Shown here: piece after piece, positions 29,066-41,296 of the stretch
Position numbering within the stretch: the stretch's first letter is position 1
Layout of the letters: every line of letters begins with the position of its first letter
Source of the DNA: Margaritispora aquatica
Lineage: Eukaryota; Ascomycota; Leotiomycetes; Helotiales; Discinellaceae
NCBI GenBank assembly: GCA_007644065.1
Contig: VJWN01000017.1
Location: 558,001 to 622,000 of the forward strand
Length of the DNA: 64,000 nt
Direction of reading: 5' to 3'
Program-made: the position numbers and the translations under genes
The notes under the pieces: model-generated
The model's input: the letters and a program-made list of their open reading frames with translations, nothing else
Database searches by the model: none
What the model was told of the DNA's origin: nothing

Positions 29066-31847
29066 ATGAATATACTGTCAAATGCGAGCTCTGGTCCTCA
29101 GAGCCGCGTCAACGAGGATGAGATTAGCCCCTCAAATATTGTCCAAACTGAGAAGACGGGTGGAAATCAGAGAAATCGACCCCAACTGAGTTGTGTTAGC
29201 TGTCGGTCTTCAAAGCTCAAATGTGATCGAAAGGCTCCTTGTGCACAATGTATCAAGAAGGGCAAAGCATCACAATGCACCTTTCCTATCCCAATGACGC
29301 GCCGGAAACAGGCTGGGAGCATGCAGAGTCGATTGAGGCATCTGGAGAGCCTGGTTAAAAATGCCATGACTGCACAGAGTCTGGATGCTCAATATGCGAA
29401 AACGAACCAGAGTGATAGCGTCGACCATGATACTGAAATTCTTCTAAACCATTCCACAAATCCTAGCTTCAATTCTAAAGAAACCGAGGTTCCTGTGTTA
29501 AAGACTGGGCAAGTTCTTCAAGGAATAAATGAGGCGACATACCTTGGAGGATCTAATTGGGCGGCTATTTTCGAGAATGTGAGTTATACTTAAGTTATAC
29601 CTACAAAGAATGGAACAGTTGAGACTGATCCTACCAAGATAGAAGAAATTCAGAATTATTTCAATGAGGATGATGAACCAGAACTAGCTGATACCGTTAC
29701 CTCATTCACAAATCTCAATTTTACTACCAGATCAGCCACAACCAAGAGCCAGCTCCTGGCTATGCTACCTGATCGCACCGTTGTTGATCGACTTGTCTCA
29801 ATACACTTCAATTCAAATAGTCCTGGCTTGCGTAGGTATGGTCTAGGTATGGTGAGACATGGCTGACGATGCCTAGAAATCATCCATCGACCTACGTTCG
29901 AAAAACAGGTAAATCTTCCTTACCCCCATCGCTTGAATTTGAGTGTGCTTCCAGTGTAGGTAAGATGCGATTGCAGGATAATTAACTCTATATGAAGAGC
30001 ACATCAAACGTCACTTCAAGCTCACTTTAGTCATCCTTAAGTTTTATTATTTCGACAAGACAATTGCTCCTCTCACCCAGTCTATGTGTCTTGATTTCGC
30101 TAATACGGTCGTAGTATCAAACTTTCTGGAGAGATATGGTTGCCACGCCTGTCTCATGGCTAGGCCTCCTCTTCTCGATCTTATTTCTTGCTAGCATCGG
30201 AACTCTGGCCACCACCGAAGAGAACTCCGACCAGTATACAGAAATCATAAGCTCAATTCAAACTTACCGTGAAGCTTGCGTCCAGTGCTTAATTTTGTCC
30301 AACTATACTAGACCTGGACTGCACACCATAGAAACCTTGGCGAAATACATGGAAGGTGATTTTTTGTTAAGTAAAGAGTACGAACTTCCCAACCTCCTTC
30401 CATCCACACTTGCTCAAAACTTTACTGATAAGCGCTTAGTGACCAGGTTCATCTGTATCTCTTGGTGGGCAATACCATCCGTCTGGCAATGAGAATGGGT
30501 CTCCACCGGGACTCCAGCAAGATCAGAGGAAATATTACACCATTTCAAGCAGAAATGCGTCGACGAGTTTGGCATCATCTCTTCCAAATTGACATACTTA
30601 GCAGCTTTCAAATTGGACTCCCTGGCATGACGAGTACCGTAGAAAGTGACACCAGATATCCTTCAAACTTGCGAGACGAAGACTTCAACGAAGACTCGGT
30701 TGAACTGCCTCCACCTAGGCCAGATACAGAGCTCACTACAATGACGTACACAATCAGCAAAAGTCACATTTCTCACATTGCAGGAAAGATAGCTGCCATC
30801 ACCAATGGGTTAAGGCTACCTCCTTATGAGATGGTGTTGAGACTTGATGAGCAGCTTGACGCAGCATATTCAAAGGTTCCTACCTTCTTTCAGCTTGGAG
30901 ACCAGACCTTCATCACCGATGCACCAGAGAGAATTATCAAACGTTTCAGTCTTGCTTTTCTTTATCAAAAGAGTCGCTGCTTGCTCCATCGATCTTTCAT
31001 GTTGAAGGGACACCGGCATCCAGAGTTTACTTACTCAAGGAAAGCCGGTCTTGACGCTTCCATGGAACTTCTGAGATTTCAAACCCTTATTCACGAAGCT
31101 GCTTTGCCAGGCGGGGCGTTGTCTAAAGATCGGTGGTTCCTGTCCTCGCTTTCTATGCATGATTTTCTGCTTGCAGCTATGGTCGTTTATATGAGCGTTA
31201 TGCAATCAATCACAGATGGTGTACCAACTGGTTATTCACCAATGATCGAAATGATTGCGTCTCTCACAAAATCTCAGAACACATGGACAAAGTATTGGAC
31301 TAATATATCCGAAGCAAAGAAAGCTGCTTCAATACTTGCTGGTATGTTGAGCAAGGTTCAGATTGCAGCTGGCAAAAGTGCTGGAATACATTCGGCCGCC
31401 AACTCTATCGTTGGCGGGCTAGCTTATGGTAACGATCATGGGATCAGTGAAGCAGATGTTAATGCTGGGTTGGCATTAAATAGTAAGTACGGAAAATCCA
31501 AGATGCCGTGTACAGTCACTAAACTCCCAAGATCACTTACTTCCATCCGATCCATATCAGCCTACGTCCCATTTTACAAATTGCACATCTAGCGACAGCG
31601 CAAGTCCATCCACTGGCTTCACACCACATCTTCCTACAGAATTTGATGCTAGCATGATACCTCTCGAGGGCTTCACTGACTTCCCTACCGAGTTCGACTG
31701 GGTAGGTGGGCGATCAGCATGAAATGGGATTGTGCTAACAAATAATAGGAATTATTCGACAGTGAATTGCGTCCTCCACAGACATCCAACCAAGCATGGC
31801 CAGTCATCAATGACAATTTCCTCTCAAGCTTTGACACATATTACTAG
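29066..31847 (+). CDS. Zn2Cys6 transcription factor with fungal-specific TF domain
   Basis: Nuclear DNA-binding regulator. Seven exons: join(29066..29578, 29639..29831, 29877..29908, 30115..30377, 30440..31482, 31532..31701, 31749..31847), 770 aa; all phases agree. The zinc cluster is C43-x2-C46-x6-C53-x5-C59-x2-C62-x8-C71 with the basic stretch RSSKLKCDRKAPC. A coiled-coil-like linker (MQSRLRHLESLV) follows. The middle homology region starts around IIHRPTFEKQ, split by introns, and continues through ATPVSWLGLLFSIL and NTIRLAMRMGLHRDSS with RRRVWHHLFQIDI, the hallmark of the fungal_trans domain. Intron 3 is unusually long (206 nt; others 45-62). The C-terminal exons are Ser/Thr-rich. It lies next to the SDR gene on the same strand; a control link between the two is plausible but unproven. 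Confidence 0.87.
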
Positions 31848-32296
31848 CTGAAAAGTGATGATGATAGAGTCCCAGTTACCTCCGATGTTCCTCGCACATA
31901 AGGGAAAACGTTGTTCCGGTTCGGACATAGGCTAAGTCTTGGCAATCCGGAGAGCCTACAGTTCACAACACATCCTTCTATCATACACTGGAATGGCTTC
32001 AAAGGAAATGAGACTCGGACATAGCTAGCAGCTCAACGTTCCGATATATTGAATTTTAGCTATCTACAAGGCTCCCCATGATGTTAAGCAGAAATCTCAT
32101 CAGACCTCCGAACCCGAACAACTATATACATGCCTCCCTTTGACCAGTCTTTTTCTCTATCATCCTTTCAATCCACTGTCTCCGCATTCTCGACATTCTA
32201 TTATCTCTCTCTTACTCTATCTCTTTTTCTCTTTTTTGTGATTTGTATCCAAATCTTCTAATCTCAGTAACGTCTCGACCAAAATCAGACAACAAA
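31848..32296. other. Spacer between the regulator and the SDR gene
   Basis: No gene seen. The right part is pyrimidine-rich (CTCTCTCTTACTCTATCTCT near 32200), typical of a fungal promoter just before the SDR start. Confidence 0.6.
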
Positions 32297-33715
32297 ATGG
32301 CGCCAGCTACCACTTCCAAACCCAAACAACCCTCCGTTTTCTCGGCTTTCTTTCCTCCTGCACCGCCATTTACCTCTCTCCCGGCGCCCATCATTGGTCG
32401 AGTGGTGATCATCACCGGCGCTGCATCAGGTGCTTAAACCTCCTTCCTGTGTCTCCAACCCTTCCAATTCACTTCAATACCATCCTCTAACCCGTTATTC
32501 CTCAATAGGAATGGGCCACGACCTTGCCAAGATGCTCTACCACGCGGGGGCAACGGTTTACATTGGTGCACGCTCCGAATCTCGCTGCGCTGGTGCCAAA
32601 GCTACCATTCTCGCGTCCGCAAACCCGAATCCGAAGCACTGCACCGCTGCTGGAGCCGGGAAGGTCGAAAGCTTAGTCATGGATCTAGCGGATCTGGACA
32701 GTGTAAGGAGTGGTGTGAATGAATTCTTAGGCAGGGAGACAAGACTGGATTTGTTGGTGCATAATGCCGCAGTCATGATCCCTCCGAAGGGATCGGTTAA
32801 TGCTGTTGTTCGTTGACCTCTCTTTTTCTCCTCTCTCCTAGCACCTCGCTTCACTTATTTGTCCGTCTCCAATTCCAACAACAGAACCAACCTCAAATCT
32901 CAATTAACCAACTCCTCCAATAGGGTCGCGACCTAACTCTCGCAACCAACACCCTCGCGCCCTACGTGCTCACCGCATTGCTCGCCCCCATCCTGGTCTC
33001 CACCGCAGCTACGTCGCCCACAGACAGCGTGCGCGTCGTTTTTGTCGTCTCGCTGCTGCAAGTCAGCACGCCCGAGGACGTGATGGTTTTTGATGAGAAG
33101 ACGGGTGAGCCGGCGGTCCGCGAGAACCCGTTTCATAATTACGCGCAAAGCAAGTTTGGGTGCTCGTGGATGGCGGCTGAGTTTGGAAGAAGGTTGAAGG
33201 GTGTGGTTTGTGTGGTGAGTTTGTCTATCCTTGGGGTTGGAAGCTTGATGATTTGTTGTGGTGGTGAGGTGAAAATTCATGTAGAAATGGAGGGAGGAGA
33301 GCGAAAAAAAAAAAAAGGATGCTAATGAAGTGATGTATAGTCTCTTCACCCAGGAATCGTCCCCACGGATCTACAGCGCCACTTCCCTGCTCCTGCTAGA
33401 GCTTTGGTCGTACGTCTCCCTTTTCGTCACTCTGCTCCATGACTCTATCCTCATTGCCAACTCTGCCTCCACACAAAACAAAAACTAACACCTCCACCAA
33501 TACAGAAACTATTAAGCAAGCCCTCGATCTACGCTACCTACTCCGAGCTCTACGCTTCCTTCTCACCCGAAGTGACGAGCGCGGATTCGGGCGCCTACCT
33601 GATGGCGTGGGGTAGAAAGGGCATCTTGCCTGCTGATGGCCTGAAGGGCATGGAGGATGGGAGGATGGAGAGATTTTGGAAGTGGTGCGAGAAGGCTGGC
33701 GGTGTTGTTATTTGA
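32297..33715 (+). CDS. Short-chain dehydrogenase/reductase
   Basis: NAD(P)-dependent oxidoreductase of the classical SDR fold; substrate unknown. Five exons: join(32297..32429, 32509..about 32807, 32924..33214, 33341..33409, 33506..33715), about 333 aa. The end of exon 2 is uncertain (32795, 32804 or 32807 all keep phase). Seen: ITGAASGMG (cofactor-binding TGxxxGxG, residues about 39-47), VMDLADLDSV, LVHNAAVM (NNAG variant), and YAQSK, the catalytic YxxxK, at about residues 217-221. PGIVPTDLQRHF follows after an intron, as in retinol-dehydrogenase-like fungal SDRs. The N-terminal extension (FSAFFPPAPPFTS) is hydrophobic and Pro-rich. Downstream of a Zn2Cys6 gene on the same strand. Confidence 0.86.
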
Positions 33716-35842
33716 GACTGTGTTGGTTGGAGTTGTGGTGTGTAGGAGGTGGCTACATTAGTGAGAGGCAAACGAGAGTAGTTGGTGTCGCATGTGGTAA
33801 TTTCTTTTCAATTTCGTTCTAGACGGTGTAAGCAATAGTGAGGATTTTAGAGACAAGACAATAGCAATAGAAAGGGACCTCGCATCTCAATTCTCATTCC
33901 AAGTCCCACATATCTTCAATTTCACCCTCTGTTCACCCCCCAGCCCTTTCCCATCTGACAAAAAACCAAACACAGCAACTCAACTACCCAACCCCTCTAG
34001 CCGTCAGTATTCTCATCTCTCAACTCTTCCGACAGCATGAATACAATTGAACTCCTGCCCGGTTCTTGGCTTACCCCAACTGTGATGCCAGTAAAGCTCC
34101 TACTGGTGCTATATTGTTCGAGCGATCGGCTCTTAAAATGTTCAACTGGATTATTAGTGAGCCGAGAGGTGTAGCTGACAGCAAGAGAGCAGGTCTATCC
34201 AGGAAGAGGTTGACAGTAGTTGGATGTCGACCGTGGAGCAGTGAGCGAGATACAGTAGAGACGTCCCTGATATTCAACCGTGACCAGGCTATGTGTGGTT
34301 GAGAATCGTGTTTAAGATCGAGGTATTTTTTTCTCAGCTGATTGAGTTTGCTGGTCGGCGTTCTCCTCATCTAAAGCCTTTCGATTGCAGAGTGTTTCGG
34401 AGATTTCGAAAATATAAAAGGTGTTGAGAATGTACGGTATTTACACACGTATACGAGGTAAGGGGAGCCGAAGGAAAATTGGTGTTCGTTCAAATGGGTA
34501 AACGATCAAAGTGGGACTAAGTGGTAAGCAAGGAGAACTAGTGCTAACTCGAGATGCACAGTGCTTGGTTGGCTGGTTTTGTTGGTTCTTGATGGAGTTA
34601 ATCTCGAGCTCTTATAAATATTTGCGCGTGCTTGAAGTCATTGATGATTGGTAGTAAGAATAGAGACAGATATGGTCAGGGCGTCGGATGTGAACTTGTG
34701 ATATATCTCGTTTCTTGTGAGCGAAAGGAATGATGGTATGAGGAGAATTGGTGGTGTTTTCAACAGGGAGTGAGAAAGGGGAAACGGGGTATGAAGCAAT
34801 AAGCAGCAACAGATTTTGGGATCAAGGAATCAAGCAGCTATCAACAGATGACTGCAACACCAACAGAAAACCCACATCTCATTCCCGTTTATTTCGCAGC
34901 ATCTCCACACTTGGATTCTTCGAAATGACAACTCTCACACGCCGAAATTTGTTAGAAGAATATCTTCTTTCTCCACAACACTGATTATTATTACAATAAG
35001 CTTTGGAAAACTGCCTTGCAGCTGAAATCTCTCGAGGTGGTTTCTGTATACAAGCTAAAATTCATTTGAAGGTTCAAGGGCGTTTTATACCTCAATGCTA
35101 CTTGGAGTAGTGGGAAACTCCAGATCTAATAAAGGCTTTTTTGGTGAAGTACATCGTTTTGAGTTGTTAATTTAGAGTGTGGTGAAGTAAAGGCTTCAGA
35201 AGAGATTGAGACGTTGGTGTCTAGTCGGTTGCGATGATCAATTCATTGAACACCACTTCTTATATACATATATAAGCTACACTTCCTGAGGACTCAATAA
35301 GATTTCACGAAATCACGCAAAACACCAAGCGCTCATGATGGAAGATTGTTGTGTAGTGAATTTAGCTGGGGGATATGTTCGCATTGTGACTATTAGCTTG
35401 TCTTATGGCATTTCATCAAGAGATCTCTGGCTTTATTCAGAGATAGAAAGAGAATTGATGACGACAGTGGCGAAAAGAAACTTGACAGTATAAGCTACAG
35501 CGCATACTGTTGCCTTTGTCTCAACTTCATAAGAGAATTGAGAGTTTGAATCTGTAAAGTTATGGGCGGAGATACTGCTATAACAAATTGTAGTAAGGCT
35601 ATCTACTCACACTCACCTCTCAGCAGACTGATGAACATCCCATAAAAAGCCGAGGCCTTACCGGCGCACCACCAACCACCTCACCGTCGCCAAAAGTATA
35701 TCCTCATCCCCACAACTTCCCAACCCAACGCGAAAAAATAACCCACCAACCCCTCTCAAGGTGTCTAATCCAGAACTCTCTCCTCTTCTCCTCTTTTCTA
35801 TTGGGCGTCAAGAAACAAGCCAGCAGAAAAAACGGTCAAAAA

Positions 35843-36040
35843 ATGCAAAACAGCAGAGTGAGCTCTTTTGACTCACTCCTAATTCCAATTGCTATCTCGC
35901 TTTTTGCCAGCATTTTATGCCACGGAATTTCAATTTTTTTTCTCTTTGTGTACGATGTTTTTGCCAACACTTTATGTTGCTGTACTTGCTGCATGGAAAA
36001 GAAGCTGATATGTTACAAGGAAAATACATCTTGCCCGTAG
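35843..36040 (+). CDS. Putative 65-aa single-TM Cys-rich peptide (weak)
   Basis: An ATG-initiated frame encodes one long hydrophobic stretch (SLLIPIAISLFASIL, then ISIFFLFVYDVFA) followed by a cysteine run CCCTCCMEKK. Such a juxtamembrane Cys cluster could be acylated. There is no family match I recognise, and the frame may be chance coding in an AT-rich intergenic region. Confidence 0.15.
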   Translation: MQNSRVSSFDSLLIPIAISLFASILCHGISIFFLFVYDVFANTLCCCTCCMEKKLICYKENTSCP

Positions 36041-36954
36041 GCGAAAGCGAACGCGTTTGCTGGATTTATATACCTCGCGAATGGAAGTGGGATCCAGAAT
36101 CACATGATTGAGGTTGGCTCAGGCTGAGGCTGGGTTTGGAGACCTGGACGTGGAAATGGACATGGACATTGAGGCTGATCATGGTAGGTTGGTTGGTAGG
36201 TGGGTAGGTAGGTGACAGAGTATCTTAGCACTTCCGCACTGTATTGATCCAGCTTACCTGCAATGTGAGTACTGAGCAGATTTGCTCGCATCCGCACTAC
36301 CTTCATCAAGCAGTGCGGTACAGCAAGTAAGAAGCAAGAAACAACTATTGGGCTCAGTAGATAAAGACAAAAGTCACCGAAGCAAGGACACCAGAATCAA
36401 ATCACTTCGAAGCTCGAACAACTTCCCTACAAAAATCCCGCCACGACATCACGCAATTGAATCAAGGTAAGAACAAATCAATCCAAAATCGAGCAGATTT
36501 TATTATTATAGAAAGGATAACAATCTTGTTACTACCTTCTGCGCTGCGCTTTAATACTCACAAAGTCTCTACCATAAGTGCTCTTCTTCGGTCCTATACC
36601 CTGACATAATCTGCACGCTCTTTCCATGCAAAAGTATGTCCATAACTGTTTATGTGTACTGACCAGGAAAGAGAAAGTCTCGTTTTAGAAGCAAGATGAA
36701 ATTTATGCCTGCCAAATGAAAGCCAAATGAATCGAAAGCGAGGTCAAGATAGAGACTGAGAAGCTGCGAGACGTGTCTCTTGCCGGCATGCTCATTCCCT
36801 TGAGCAATGTGATGCTAAACTGATGGCTTAAGTATTCGTAGTAAATTCCGGTTGATTCTTTTCATGTCGCATGTAATTCGTAGTCCTCATAGCAATCACC
36901 CCAGCTTCCAAACCCACTCATTAATATCCACCACTCCTAGACCTAGATAAAAGA

Positions 36955-36982
36955 TTTTTTTTTTTTAAAAAAAAAAAAAAAA
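36955..36982. repeat. T12/A16 homopolymer palindrome
   Basis: Twelve T (36955-36966) directly followed by sixteen A (36967-36982), ending 12 bp from the stop codon of the BCS1-like gene. Confidence 0.95.
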
Positions 36983-36994
36983 GTAACCTAGACC

Positions 36995-38896
36995 TTACTG
37001 GACGCTCAAGAGCTTCGTCCCAGTCCTCTTCTGCTCCAGCATGCCCTCCACCCAAGCCTCCACCTCTCCCAATGCTTTGCGTGGATCCTTCTTTCGCTTC
37101 AACAAGAAGCCCTGAATCTCAGCTGGACTGAAGAGATCATTCGGCACCTTCCTTGCAAAATCTGCCGCAATTTCACTGAGCTCCTCCTCACTTAAGTCCT
37201 CTTCCTTCACCTTCTCACTCACAGTGGAGGTGCTGGATATAGCCACACCATTGCCGTTCATAGTTGGTGTAGCAGGAGGTGTGAGATCGAGCGTTTCGGA
37301 GATTGAAGCTAATTTGGGCACTGCCTTGGCAGGCGTTGAGTCGGATGGTGAAGTGGTAGCGGAGATGACGAGTTTCGTTCGAGGCATGTCATTGGTATAC
37401 ATACGCTCGAAGAGTTCTTTGATTTGCTTCTGGGTGGCATTGGTGAATGCCACTTGGTGATCTACTCGACCGGGACGGATGAGTGCTTCGTCTAGCTTTT
37501 CGGGATGGTTGGTTGTCATTACGAGGACTCTGCCTTCATGAGATGCTACGCCTACAGAGAATTAGTGAAGTGCACCGGAAAAATTGAAGCAAGACTTACC
37601 ATCAATGATATTCAGCAGACCTGACAATGAGATACCCTTCTTCTTCTCTTCCTCGCTCATCTGATTAGCCTTCTTCAACGCCTTCGTCAAGTCTTGAACA
37701 TTGAAGTCATTACTGGCAGGTCCATCTGCTGCTGCTGGTGGATTTTTCTCGTCTTGACTAGGCTCACGCACCAGCCCAGCTGTATCGATATCCTCAAGCA
37801 AAACGATACATCTAGCAGGCAGAGTGGTGAATAACATGCCCAGATCTTCCTCTGTCAAAGTCGGCTCCAAGAGAGAGATAACATGAATGTCAAGTCCAAA
37901 GACACCAGCTAGCGCGAAGGTCAAAGATGTCTTGCCTGTGCCTGGAGGGCCATAGAACAAGTATCCGCGACGGTATGGGATACCTCGATTGGCATACCAT
38001 CGAGCGGTGGCTGGATTGAGGTATTCGTTGATATCAGAAAGCACATCAAATTTACGTTCTTCGTCTAGAACAACAGTTTTCATAGGCCGGCAAGGACGCT
38101 CAGCAACCTTGAGCCAAGAACCACGTCCTCCATAGCGTCGTAAATCCTTATGTGCTGGTCGTTTGATGATAGTCTTGACGTTGTGTCCCTGATGGTAATG
38201 TGCTTTCGCATGCTGCATAAGGTTCTTGATTGGCTCGGTTGATCTCCCGAAGCAGGACAGCGTCAGCACCTCTTTATCCTTTAGCGCACCGTTCCCACTG
38301 CTGGCATCGTCAAACACAGTGACCTCCTTTCTCTTCAGTTGGAAATAAGTACCCTTATGCCAGAAGTTATGAGATCCGATAGCTGGAGTAAAGCGAGGTT
38401 CTGTCTTTGCCTCTTGGTTGGAAAAGTTGAGCCATCGAATCCTGCCCTTCTCATCAACACCGAGAGAAGTTTCCTGTCTCGTATCCTCTTTGTCTAATTC
38501 CCAAGCAGACTTACTAGGCGTCTCGGCCATTAAACGCCGACTTGAACTGGTTTTGTATTGATTTGCCAAGAATGCAATGATGTGGCCGTGGATCTCATCC
38601 GTACTGCTGACTGAGATCTCTGAAATGTAAAGATTGTTCAACAGAGCATAAATAGTGCTCCAGAATGATCTCACAACCCTTGCACTCAACCAACAGACTG
38701 TTCCCACTGCAACAAGAACTGTAACGTCAAAACCAAGGAGGTCCAGGACAAGCTTGTGTAGCGGAGCATATCCAGGCACGAACGACTCCAGAAGACTGGT
38801 AGGCGACAAGACAGTCGAATTGGCAGAGAGGTTGCCTCCATTATTTGGCGTGAGCACTGATTGAAGGAGGCTATCCAGGCCTGTTTTTCGTCCCAT
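36995..38896 (-). CDS. BCS1-like AAA ATPase
   Basis: AAA ATPase with a BCS1 N-terminal domain. Yeast Bcs1 sits in the mitochondrial inner membrane and inserts the Rieske protein into complex III; fungi have many paralogs whose roles are unknown. Two exons, complement(36995..37551, 37600..38896), 48-nt intron, 617 aa. Seen: one TM segment (FDVTVLVAVGTVCWLSA, residues about 54-70), a BCS1_N region, Walker A GPPGTGKTSL, Walker B CIVLLEDIDTAG, an insertion rich in Ala/Asp/Glu before LSGLLNIIDG, and MTTNHPEKLDEALIRPGRVD (sensor 1 and arginine finger region). The region after the AAA core has an added Ser/Thr/Glu-rich stretch. The divergent N-terminus and the insertion suggest a BCS1-like paralog rather than the Rieske chaperone itself. 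Confidence 0.9.
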
Positions 38897-40497
38897 GGTG
38901 ACTTTAGTTCAAGAGACCAAACGTATGTTTTTGTTTTGTTGCCTTGCTCCTTCACAAGTTAAAATAATCACTCTTTGCCTGACTCGTGGGTAAATCCCGT
39001 TTGTTCTCTCAACCCTCGCAATGAAGATGAACCTGAGAAGAAATCTATTCTTTTGGATTGTTAGAAGAAAATAGATTTCCACAAATAGTGCTTAAGCGAG
39101 GAAACGTCACACAGATGATGCAGGTTCCTTCCCTCTCCACTGATTGCTGGCACCTTTATGCACAGTTTATGTATTTGGAAGAAACCTTGACAGTGGTACT
39201 CGCCCTATGTAAGGACGGATGGCAAACAGATAATCTTGAGATGGGAAGTACGCAACCTTTTATACTCAGACAAGCAGGCAGAGGAAAGGTCATGAGTCAG
39301 TCTTGAGAAATCTCTTCTAGACCTGCCTTCCTCACAGGGTCATCTGTGATATAGGCAAACTTGGAATGTGATGATGATCCATCTAGAGCCGCTCGGGGGC
39401 GAGGTTCTCAAGTCCAATGATCATAGCTATAAGACCTTAATACTGAGAAAAAATGGGCGGTTGATTTGAAGGGTCCCTCTTCCCCAAGGCACCGATTCAA
39501 GCAAGGTAAAATCAGACTGCTGTACGGTATAAAGTGTTGGATCTGCCTGGAGGTGGCGTACAAGATGTAATACGTGCAGTACGTGATGGTGGGGTGGATC
39601 AAATCGAGGCAGCATTCAACGCCACGTAACGAGGTGTGCTGAAGGTGCATATTGGAACGGAGAGCATTAGATTGAATGGAATTCGAAGTGGGAGGACAAA
39701 TGGAATGTTGCTAGCTTCCTGGAGACCTATCTCAAGCCATAAGAAGTAGTATAACGTAGCGCGAGCATATAAAGTACCCAATTACTTGATATTTTATGGA
39801 GCTGAAAGTGCTGAACTGTCTTGGACATCAGTGCATCTGCACACAGACCATACATGCCAGATTCCGCTCCTATAGGCAAGCAGCTCTTCATCCATCAGAC
39901 AGCACGTCAATAATTAATCAATTAATCTGCAAGCAATCGAAATCTAGATCTCAACTTCCACCGCATACAGATCATCTTGCACATATAGCAAGGGCAAATC
40001 CATCCACCAGACCAACCAAACCTCTCTCACCAGCAGCTAGCCGCATACTTGTTCCCTCAGCCTCGTCCCCAATCTGGACAGCAGCACAGCTCCACGACAA
40101 ACGATACAGTGTGTGGAAGCACGTTCCGACCAGAGAATATCAACGCCCTGCTAAGCGTATCTGCAAAGAGCCTCAGAAGCGCATTGCATCGCATATTATA
40201 TCCGGGGAAGCCACGAACGCATACCCATCTTAGATCGCAGGGCGCACCGTTGGGCTATCAAGCGGATAGGAAGGGCAAGGTTGTAAGGAGGAGCTATTTT
40301 GGAGGCGCTGCCCAGAAATTGAGGACAGGCTTTGTGAGGCTCAAGATTTTGCGTGGTTGAATACGAGTGTGGGAACACGTTAGCACACTAAGTTGAGATC
40401 TAGGACTCAGCTCGTGCAGGGAAATATTGAACACTTGGGGCGCAAGCATTATCAAGCACACAATTGAGCCTCATCTACCCTTCCAACACCGATCAAG
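38897..40497. other. Intergenic region between the BCS1-like gene and TLG1
   Basis: No gene I can name. Overlapping open frames at 39796-40233 (ATG, 145 aa) and about 39988-40360 (no ATG, preceded by a possible TAG acceptor) have no family resemblance; one may be an exon of an unidentified small gene. Confidence 0.45.
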
Positions 40498-41296
40498 ATG
40501 ATGTCCTCTACGAACGAAGAGGACCCTTTCCTCCAAGTCCAAGCGTGAGTCCTGGCACCCCATGCCCTAGCGAATGAATACTAACACCACCCACAGCGAC
40601 GTCCTCTCAGCACTCTCCCACACCCGACCATTATTCACATCCTACCTGCGCATCCGCTCCCTCCCCTCGTCGCAAAACTCACCGACCCCCTCTCCAGAGC
40701 TCCTCTCCGCACGACAAGATCTTACCGATTCACTCTCGTCCCTAACCGAAGACCTCGCAGACCTCTCCCTCGCCATCCAAGCTGTACAGTCAGATCCATA
40801 CAAATATGGTCTTGAGATCGAGGAAGTCGCGCGACGGAAACGGCTAGTTGACGAGGTGGGCGGGGAGATAGAGGATATGCGAGAGGAGCTAGAACGGCCG
40901 TTCGATTCTGTCTCTGGAAAGGGCAAAGGGAGGTCGAACGGTGGTAGCGGGTACGGAGAAGCTGACGAGCGGGGAGGGGAGGATAATTACGCTGAGTTTG
41001 AGCAGCAGCAACAGCTTCACATGATGGCCGAGCAAGACCAAACTCTCGATAGCGTCTTCCATACCGTTGGCAATATACGGCGGCAAGCGGATACGATGGG
41101 ACGAGAGCTCGAAGAGCAAGCTGAGATGCTGGAGCACGTCGATACACTTGCTGATCGCGTGGGCGGGAGGTTGAGTACGGGCATGAAGACGATGAGTACA
41201 GTGATCAGGAAAAACGAAGATGGCCTAAGCAGTTGTTGCATTGGGGTTCTAATATTTGTGTTAATTCTGCTGCTGGTTTTGCTGTTGATCTTATAG
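40498..41296 (+). CDS. TLG1: Tlg1/syntaxin-6-type Qc-SNARE
   Basis: Tail-anchored SNARE for endosome-to-Golgi fusion. Two exons, join(40498..40544, 40597..41296), 248 aa. The first exon MMSSTNEEDPFLQVQ joins ADVLSALSHTRPLF, giving the EDPF...V start of the syntaxin-6 N-terminal three-helix domain, which continues to about residue 110. A Gly/Glu-rich linker follows. The SNARE motif (about residues 160-215) contains RELEEQAEMLEHVD, whose glutamine can be the zero-layer Q, and the C-terminus is one TM anchor (CCIGVLIFVLILLLVLLLIL) with a Cys pair at the membrane border. A second ATG directly after the first (40501) is an equally possible start. Confidence 0.9.

Larger units (their letters stand above)
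33716..36994. other. 3.3-kb region without a recognised gene
   Basis: Only short open frames are visible, for example 34071-34370 (-), 34748-34984 (+) and a 65-aa Cys-rich frame at 35843-36040 (+, listed separately). GGTAGGT-type repeats occur at 36183-36212. The right edge has the T12/A16 run. No transposon or RNA gene seen. Confidence 0.55.

Noticed and set aside
26417..36994. Search for a secondary-metabolite cluster around the Zn2Cys6 and SDR genes
   Set aside because: No polyketide synthase, peptide synthetase, terpene cyclase or P450 sequence is present nearby.
39796..40378. Overlapping frames possibly coding for a small protein
   Set aside because: One frame lacks an ATG, the two overlap in different frames and neither resembles a known family, so I describe them only within the intergenic entry.
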